A DNA stretch of 10,146 bases from Triparma columacea (taxonomy: Eukaryota > Sar > Bolidophyceae > Parmales > Triparmaceae), in NCBI GenBank assembly GCA_030267965.1, contig BRYA01000219.1, forward strand, positions 1 through 10,146, read 5' to 3'. Below, piece by piece: positions 1 through 7,100 of this stretch. Every line of letters starts with the position of its first letter. Positions within the stretch are counted from its first letter, which is position 1. The notes under the pieces are model-generated. The model made no database searches. It saw only the letters and a list, made by a program, of their open reading frames with translations, and was not told where the DNA came from. Made by a program: the position numbers and the translations under genes.

Positions 1-3000
1 CAGCAATTGTCTCAATCATGGGCCTAAACCATTCGTATTTTCTCATTACTTCTTGTACTTCAGTGTATTGATGGGCCCACTCATCCACAGCATGCTTTGC
101 TGTCAGTGTTTGCACTGTAATCATCTTCAGTGCACTGCCAATCACCAAGCCTCTTGCTTCCTCCAAACTCCCAACTTCTCCTTCACGTGTTGCTCGTCGC
201 CTCAGCTTGTTCCTAATTATGGCGCACAACATTGTGTTTATGAACTTGTGCTGCATCTGAACCTCTTTCATCGCTATATTTGCTTTGATGAACGCCTTCA
301 CAACCTCATCTTTGCTCCCTCCTACTGACATCTCCTTGATCCTCAGCATCAACTGATCTCCAAACCTCCTGCCATCCTCTTCATTGGCTTCTGAGCTGCT
401 TAAAAGGTTATCAAAGTAAATGGCACTATGACTACCTACTAACAAACGCGTTTTGGCACTGTTCTTTGCAGCAGCCTTTGTGATCTCCTTTCCCAGCTCC
501 AGCCTTGTGACAATATTTATCTTGGTCTCTTTTTTACTAACCCTGCAGAACCTTACTGCAAAATCTTCTGTTGCTTGAGACTGCAACCCTCTCTCTTTGA
601 TTGCTTCACTCATGATAACAAGAGTGCTCTTATCTGCTCTATACAAACGCATCTTTGAGACAAAGGTCGCGTCAAATCTTTGCAACGTTGTTTTGATACA
701 CTCCTTTGCCTTGACCTCTAAATCAAAGTCATTACCTGCATTTGCAGATTCCCTCACTAAGCCCTTGGTCTGAAGCCTGTCAATATCCCAAAAGTATGCT
801 GCTGCCTCCTCAAACCCTGTTCTCAAAGTAACAGAAATCATTCCCCAGCTCTTTCCTCCCCCTTCTGCACCAACAGTTGCTCGGATCATGTCAAACAGTG
901 GTAAGAGTTTTGTGTCACCCCTCACCTTGAGATCTTTCATCTTCTTGACAATCTCCATCCTCCTTGGCTTGTCAATCTCATTAGTCTTATCAAACTTTTG
1001 GCGCAATCGTGATGCAGCAGTTAGGAACCTTGTACCAAACTTTTCAATGACTGCGTTGGGTATGGGGCTGTGAAAATCTGCTTGTGTTTGTAGTGTAGCT
1101 CGTGTTTGTGGAACACCACCCAAAGGAGGTAAAGATTCAAACATCCAGATTGTGTGCACAGTGCCGACAACATGGCCAAACTTGACGGGGTGTTCCTTTG
1201 TCAAGTCATCTATGCTCTGCGTATTAATCCACACAACATCGCTACCCTCCACGGTTTCCCTTTTCCATGTCACCTTGGTTCTGAAGTCCCTGTAAGAAAA
1301 TCCAGGAATGCCAAGATCTCTTGTGGAAAAGTAGTATAGTGAGTGATTGTTGATTTTCTTCACAGTCGTGTCCAATATCCCCCATTGTTTTAGTCTTCTT
1401 GTTGTATAGTGGCTGTTGATGTCTAGAATCGCATATGCTGCGCATTCATAAACACTTGCATCTACTATTGTCGTTGCTATTGCAACACCATGTGAATTTC
1501 CATCATAATGGGAGCCCGCCATCTCAACTTTTTCATCTGGGCTTTCGACTTCATACGCCCCAGTTCCTTCCTTGCACTTATCGTAGAACTCCTTGCCTCT
1601 CTGGATTGCCTTTTCCTCCTCTTCTGTATAAGTTTGCTGCTCATTTTTTATAACTTTGGCAAGCAACTCTCGTGTAATCGAGTCCTTTTCGTCATCAGTT
1701 TTTGCAAACTTGTTCCTGATGTCAATAATGTTCTTTGCATAATTAGATGACAAGTACCTCATTACAAATGTTGGCACAGAACTCTTGATATCAACCCTGG
1801 AAGCATATGTGACGTGGCACTGAGGGGTCCCCTTGTCAGTTGGTAGCGCTTCAAACAGCCATGTCGTTGTTGCAGATGCAAGAACAGTCCCAGAGGTCAA
1901 TGGGAAGTCGTTATCCAACAGGTTGGTGTCTTTATACACTGTCCAGCATTTCGTTCCTCCCTTCTCTGTCTGCCAGTATGAAATTTGCCTCCCCTCCCTC
2001 AGTGAAAGACCTTGTCCAAGCTTTCTTCTGTTAAGATAAAGCTGTGAATGCCCATTAAGCTTCTTTGTTTCGATCGCCTTGTACACTTTCCCAAGCTTGG
2101 CCTTTCTCTCCCTTGAATCCTTGATGAACTCGTATGCAACGCACTCTGAAAGTGTAGCATCGACGACTGTTTCGCAAAATCCGACGCCTAGAGAGTCTCC
2201 CTCAACATGCACAAACTTAAATTTGCACCTCTCATCTGGACTCTTCAAGTTTTTGAATTTCTTGCTTGCCTTGCAACTCATGTAGAACTCCTTGCCCTCC
2301 TTGATTGCCTCCTCCTCCTCATCGGTGTAAAGTTGGGGCTCGTTCTTTATTATATTTGCGAGGGCCATGAGTGCCTCCTTGTCAATCTCGTCGTTGCTCT
2401 TAATCTTAAGGTGTTCTTTCGGTGCATTGCCATGGACGGTGATTCGGGATGTAGCCAATCCCTTCTCTCTGTCTCCCTGAGGCTCATCACGTCCCATCTC
2501 GATGTCTTCGTTTGTGTTATCTACGACACCTTCATCTTTGCCAAGCTCCTCTTCATCTCCCGCAACGAGTCGCTCCTTATCCTCGGTTCCATATAAAGAT
2601 TTCTCAAGAGTGCCGAGCGCTGGAGCGCCGGTGCTTCTATCAGAGACGGCCCTAAGAACATTATTCTCCTTCATCAACTCGTCATTAATGTCACAGAGGC
2701 GCTTGTTCTCGGCGACGGACCTTACCGCAGCGGCCTTAAGCTCGGCAGTCTCCCTCCCCTGAGCGTCGACGATGATCTTCAACCTGTTAATTTCCTCCTT
2801 CATATTTGTGACGTTCACGGACTTGTCGTGATTGATGGGTGCGGGGAGAACGGTATTCATGTGGTCGGCGGTTGATGGGACGGCGGTTGACGGGCCGGCG
2901 GTTGACGGGCCGGCGGATGACAGGCCGGCAGTTGCACGGCTGGCGGATGATGGGCCAGCGGTAGCACGGCCGGCGGTTGCACGGTCGATGGATGACAAGC

Positions 3001-3586
3001 CGGCGGTTGCACGGCTGGCAAACAGCGGCGCAGCGCTAAGAGCGTCCTCATGAAAGCTTGTAGAGACTGCGAAGGGGACAACATTGTTGCAAAAGTGAGA
3101 AAAAATTACAAAGTTTCAGCGCATCCTCCCCCGACTCTCCCGCTCTCGCCTAGATTGTTAATATGTTTTTTTTCTTATCCGGCGCTTAACGCAAAACTCA
3201 CCTCGTCCGGCGTCTCCATGAGGCCTATCAATATCAGCAGTTGCCCCAAGGTTGACAGCATAGTCATTTGTCTTAACGACATCAGCGGCACTTTCGTGGT
3301 CTTCGGTTGCCTCCGCATCCCCAACAATAGCAGACTGATCCGCGGCGGAATCAGCGGCGGCGGCAAGGAGGACAGCAAGGTCAGTTGCAGCACTGACAAT
3401 GTCAGCAGCTGTGCCAACGTGCGCAGTGCCCTTGATGGCAGCAACAAGGTCGTTGGCTGTCGATGCTGTAGATGCAAGATCGGCAGTATGTCGAGCTCTT
3501 GTTGCCCTTAAGTTGGCCTTCAATCCGGCTATCTCCTTGTCTCTCTGCTTCAGGAGGATGGTGAAATCCATCTCACTGTCGGTCAT
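1..3586 (-). CDS. Multi-START-domain (lipid-transfer-like) protein, C-terminus cut by window edge
   Basis: Exons are 3586..3202 and 3066..1; intron phase is 1 on both sides, so codon 129 is split G|TC (Val). The second exon stays open for 3066 bases to the window edge, so at least 1150 residues are present and the C-terminus is missing. Domains in order: a charged helix at about 1-40; an Ala/Asp/Thr-rich stretch to about 128; a 5-residue repeat at 146-195; a coiled coil at 217-270; an acidic linker; START-like units at about 375-590, 608-830 and 871-1020; then a conserved-looking helical segment around 1055-1090 (FINTMLCAIIRNKL). START folds bind lipids or sterols in a hydrophobic pocket, so lipid sensing or transfer is inferred, not shown. 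The start is the ATG at 3586 (MTDSEMDF); the frame upstream offers only a GTG. There is no signal peptide, and no membrane span is seen in this part. I recall related proteins with downstream membrane segments in bolidophyte algae, unverified. Confidence 0.87.
392..841 (-). other. Diverged third START-like unit
   Basis: Residues 871-1020 follow domain 2 and open with SVTLRTGFEEAAAYFWDID, the pattern expected of the first START strand and helix. They later carry a strand-rich segment (FAVRFCRVSKKETKINIVTR). The W-F-E-x-L-P strand of units 1 and 2 is missing and the unit is shorter, so it may have lost the lipid pocket or be only a remnant of the fold. The identification is tentative. Confidence 0.5.
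962..2329 (-). other. START-like domains 1 and 2 (tandem internal duplication)
   Basis: Residues 375-590 and 608-830 of the multi-START protein begin with matching segments, YTDEEEEAIKEGKEFY and YTEEEEKAIQRGKEFY. Each then runs through a beta-rich middle to a W-(L/M)-F-E-(A/S)-L-P strand and a closing helix ending (R/L)-(N/R)-(Q/K)-K-F-x-K-T. This order, with the strand before a long C-terminal helix that begins after S-x-(V/I)-P, matches the START/Bet v 1 fold as I know it. The offset between equivalent positions is 233-238 residues. The family call rests on reading by eye; a profile search of both segments would settle it. Confidence 0.75.
2642..2803 (-). other. Predicted coiled coil of the multi-START protein
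   Basis: Residues 217-270 start NMKEEINRLKIIV and continue with regularly spaced Leu, Ile and Val between charged residues (ETAELKAAAV, ENKRLCDIND, ELMKENNVLRAV) and no proline. This is typical of a dimerising helix. It lies between the pentad repeat and the acidic linker before START unit 1. Confidence 0.7.
2868..3017 (-). repeat. Ten-copy 15-base coding minisatellite
   Basis: Ten consecutive 15-base units of the form gcggttgacgggccg (plus strand) lie inside exon 2 of the multi-START gene. Because 15 is a multiple of 3, every unit adds five residues without shifting frame, giving a run of R-A-T-A-G, P-S-T-A-G and L-S-S-A-G type pentads at residues 146-195. The units differ by a few substitutions, units 2 and 3 are identical, and no unit has an indel. 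It sits in the linker between the N-terminal helix and the second coiled coil, where length change would be tolerated. Confidence 0.92.
3067..3201 (-). other. Intron 1 of the multi-START gene (135 bases)
   Basis: The donor reads GAG|GTGAGT (intron begins at 3201) and the acceptor TTCGCAG|TCTC (intron ends at 3067). The exon frame before it leaves one base over and the frame after it needs two, so only this splice joins the N-terminal helix frame to the long START frame. The intron carries stops in the downstream frame (the first in-frame stop above exon 2 is near 3115). A TTCTCAC stretch about 30 bases before the acceptor could be the branch site. Confidence 0.85.
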
Positions 3587-4179
3587 CAGCCTGCGAAAGC
3601 GTGAGGGGCAAACACGACGAAGATGTTGAGTGAGCCGTGACGAATAATATTTTCGCACATACGTCGCTGCTGCTGCCGCAATATCCTTCTAATTGCTCAG
3701 GAGTCCACATCCCCAAGGAGTTGGGCCATGCTGTTGTGTCCTCCTTCCTCCCTCCCTTCCCCCCCGTATCCTCCCTTCGTAACAATCCTCCTCCGCCCTC
3801 GCCTTCTATACAGCCCTCACCTTGTTTTGTCTCTATCCACTCCACTTCTGCACACAAAGTCCCTGTTCCTTATGACCTCGTCGAGAATCACCTGCCCTGC
3901 TCTAAAGCTCTCACTGTCACACAGGCGATCCAAATGCAACAGGGTGTGGAGTAATAAGTAAAGATTAGCAGCAGTTCGAAGAAAAATTTAATTATAACTC
4001 GACAAGCCACACAATAAGCCAAGAGAAAAATATGTTGAGAAAAATCAATCGAATCATCGAATTCTTGAGAATAACAGTTGTTATCTGAATTTGATAACAA
4101 CTGTGTGATCCCTAATGCCGAAAACAACGCCGTTAACCACTAAGTAAAGAAATTCCAAATCAATACAAAAAACAACATT
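3587..4179. other. Intergenic region between two head-to-tail genes
   Basis: These 593 bases hold the 3' flank of the WD40 gene and the promoter and leader of the multi-START gene. The part at about 3950-4179 is AT-rich and contains the inverted repeat. The part at about 3720-3850 is pyrimidine-rich on the plus strand (purine-rich on the coding strand). Short open frames occur on both strands, but none has a homologue I recognise, a sensible start, or phase-compatible splice sites to a neighbouring exon. An upstream exon ending GAC|GTATGT near 3660 was tested and does not match the phase of the next acceptor. No convincing TATA box was seen at a normal distance from 3586. Confidence 0.6.
4074..4104. 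repeat. Perfect 12-base inverted repeat with 7-base loop
   Basis: The arms are acagttgttatc (4074-4085) and gataacaactgt (4093-4104), exactly complementary when inverted, separated by tgaattt. It sits about 75-105 bases downstream of the WD40 stop codon and about 490 bases upstream of the multi-START start. It could form a hairpin in RNA from either strand or be a palindromic protein-binding site. There is no U-run of a bacterial terminator, and none would be expected here. Confidence 0.85.
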
Positions 4180-4184
4180 TTATT
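4179..4184 (-). promoter_or_regulatory. Candidate polyadenylation signal AATAAA of the WD40 gene
   Basis: On the coding strand AATAAA overlaps the proposed TAA stop (4182-4180) and is followed by a T/G-rich stretch (TGTTGTTTTTTGTATTG). That is the usual arrangement of signal and downstream element, and implies a very short 3' untranslated region. Its position also supports the proposed last exon. Confidence 0.5.
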
Positions 4185-7100
4185 TTCTCATTCCCTGTTG
4201 CGACCTCCTCCTGTGTGTGATGACAAGGTGGTTGTTAGATTCCATTTTCCCTGAGTAGGGTGCTTTCCACGCTTTCCCCCGTAACCTAACGTCCCACTCC
4301 CCTCCCCTCCCCTCTCACCTTTCTTCGAAGAAGGAGTTCAACCTGCTCTTCTTCCTCTCAACTCCTGCAAGAGCCAGTGCCCCCGCCCCCTTGTACACGT
4401 TCCTTGCCGTCTCGGATATCCTAATTCTGTACGTCGATGAGGCCTCCCTTCCGTAGGACGTGTTGACGAGCGCACCTTGCCTTAGTCCTCCGAGTCTTCC
4501 CCCGTCCATTGCCCAGAGGGAAGTCATGAAGGAGAAGCCGATGGTGACAATTAGGTGATTCGGTAAGTGGAAGTAGAGCGAGTCCTCGATGGGTTCGAAA
4601 ACCCCAGGGGGGAACTCATGTGGACGCCGTTCGCCCGATTCCAAGCCGGGCTGGTCTTGGTTGTTGTGGCGTAAGTGTCCTCCATCCTCCCCCACCATTG
4701 TCGCCTCCGCCTTCCCTCCCCCCTCCCTCCTCTGTCTTGTTTGAAATTTGTGGCCCCACTGTAGCACATCTAGCAACTTGCTCTCGATGATCCGCACTTT
4801 CTTGATGCTGTCATTCCCCGACTTCCAGTACCTCAACACAACGGCGTCCCTCTTTCTAACTTTCTGTGTCTCTCCCTTCGACTTTCCCCCCTTGCTGACG
4901 TCCAACCCAGTTAGCTTGAACGTTGCTCCTGCGACAGCGCTTCCATCATCTTCATCCGTGCCCCCATCGTCCTCGCCCTCGCTACCATACAGACTCCTGC
5001 TGCTGTCCGTTTCGCTGTCGCTCGATGAATTCCATGAATCTTCTAGACCCTCCCCTCCCTCCCCTCCTCCCAACCCTTGGAACGTACTTGTGTCGAAAAG
5101 CTGGCTCCCCAGCCTAGGTCGTTTCAGTGATTGCACCCCCCTGTCTTCCATGCACCCTTTGATGTCCCAAACCTTGACAACTCCCTCCACGTCCCCTGTG
5201 ACTAGGCCAGCCTCCTTCTCCCAGCTCGCAGAGGTGGGTGAACAAGATGTGCTCGGCATCGCCACGCTCTTGTTGTCGAATCGGTATAGTATTCTGCCGG
5301 CCATGTTGCTTGGAAATGTTCCCCAAATTATGAAAGTTCCGCCCATGTCCCCAGACAGGATCGCAGGGTACGGCTCGAGAAAGGTAAGGCTTGAAATGTC
5401 CGAGGTGTGCGAGACAAGAGAGCACAGGGCGCGAGGCTGCTGAGTGTAGATGTCCCAAATGAGGATCACAGGGTTTGTCGACACTGACACGAATTGTCCG
5501 TGAAATTGCGAGAGGTCAAGTTCTTTCACTTCCCAGCCTGCTTCCCGATCTACCATATTTTTCAACATCTCCTTTTCCTCCGCTCTCTTCTTCTTCCGCT
5601 TGTTGCTCGCCTCTTTCTCGGCCTTACTCTTCGGGTCGGATTCGGATGTTTCCACACTTCTCATGGCAAAGCTGCGCAACGGGTTGCGATGAGAGAGAGT
5701 AGAGCGGGTGAGTTGAGAAGGTTGAATCGCGAAGATGATCAACGAATCTGTATCCGTTAGAGATGGCATCAAATCAAAAACCAACCCTCTCAGCGCTCAC
5801 CTGGCCTTCCTTCCTACTCCAGCACCTACTCCTGAGGAACTCCTTTTGCCGAGCATCTCCTTATGTGTGGGACTTCTATTGGCCATCATGTCCATGATAC
5901 TACCCCTCCTCCCTCCCCCTCCCTTGCTGCTCCTTGCCGACATTATCGAATCGGCCCTGCTCATGCTGGACTTCCTCCCCGTATTGTTCTTAATTTTGCC
6001 CGAGTACGCATTTCCAAGGCCCATCCGCCGGCCTTCAACAGGCCCAGGGCTCGGTCTCTCTTTTTTCTTGTACTCCTCTATCTCCATGAGTCGTCTTAGT
6101 GCGCTCAAGTGGTTGACGACGTCCACAACCACCGGGCCGTCCTCCCTCAATGTCTGAACCTTGATGTCTCCATCCCAACTAGACGTTATAATCAGCTGTC
6201 TCGTCTCCAGTACTTTGATGGACGTTATCTCGCCTTCCATCTTCTCCAATGTGTGAAGCTTGAACATGTTGTTAACCTGATAAATGGTAATGTCTCCCCT
6301 GGAAGTTCCTAAAATCATTTTCTTCCCCGTCCAGTCGAATGCCATTGCGGTGATCTCCTCCTTCCCCTTGTGACCGTGTTCCTCCCGCTTCCTTTGGCCC
6401 TTTACCTTTTGCATTGTCCTCCTCATTTTCTCCCCTTCTACCCTCTTCCGCTGTTCCTCGTCGGCCCTGAGCCAGTTTGTAGTCTTGTCGTACTTGCTAA
6501 TAGTTCGGGGTGAAGCCAACTCGCCCCCCCCCCCAACACTCGCTTTTTCTGCTGCTTCGTCCCCGGCCCCATCAGCCCCACTGCTGGCGAGCGCTTTAGA
6601 AGCACCAAGGCTTTCAGCGCCCCCCCCATTATCATTCTTCTTCGTCAGGTTGTCCCACTCTTTGACCAGCAGCCCGTTCCTTGCATCCCAGAGTTTGAGA
6701 GATCCCCCGGCAGCCGTGAAGAAGGAGAACGAGTGGTCCTGAAACAAGCAGTCGACTGGTAGGGTCGTGGACGTCACCTGCGGGTCCTGGATGGGCTCGT
6801 TTTCAAACAAATGCAGCGTCTTCTTGCTCCCCGCGATGCACATACCGTAGGTGCTCGTTTCAAAGTAGGAGAAGTCCGTGAGCTCCTGCTCGGTCTCTAC
6901 CATCATTGTTTGCACGCACTGGAAGGTGCGGATGTCCCATACCTTGATGACCCCGTCGACGGAGGCCGACAAAATTTCAGGCGAGCGCTCAGACATTTTG
7001 ACGCCTATCAACGCTCCCATGTGGCCCTTCAGGCGGGCGATAATAGATGAGACGTGTGGGTTCCAGATCATCACGTCGTGGTCGAAACCGGCGCTTGCGA

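Noticed and set aside
2857..3084. 75-residue minus-strand frame rich in Pro/Ala/His
   Set aside because: It is the alternative frame of the 15-base minisatellite and stops at its end, while the other frame continues for 3 kb.
3573..3857. Extra 5' exon of the multi-START gene containing MWTPEQLEGYCGSSSD and a GTATGT donor
   Set aside because: The donor is phase 0, whereas the nearest acceptor (TTCGCAG just above 3590) would need phase 2, so the frame cannot be joined.
3637..3954. 105-residue plus-strand open frame
   Set aside because: Its product is Pro/Ser-rich from a pyrimidine-rich tract, it overlaps the presumed promoter of the multi-START gene, and it has no recognisable feature.
4074..4104. 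Bacterial-type rho-independent terminator
   Set aside because: The stem is AT-rich, there is no U run on either side, and the surrounding genes are eukaryotic with introns.
3888..4127. 79-residue minus-strand open frame in the intergenic region
   Set aside because: It covers the inverted repeat and AT-rich sequence, is hydrophobic only because of base composition, and its first Met codon position is not an ATG-supported start.
4748..5443. 231-residue plus-strand open frame
   Set aside because: It lies entirely opposite exon 6 of the WD40 gene, is Ser/Pro/Leu-rich as expected from reading an acidic, Gly-rich exon backwards, and shows no domain.
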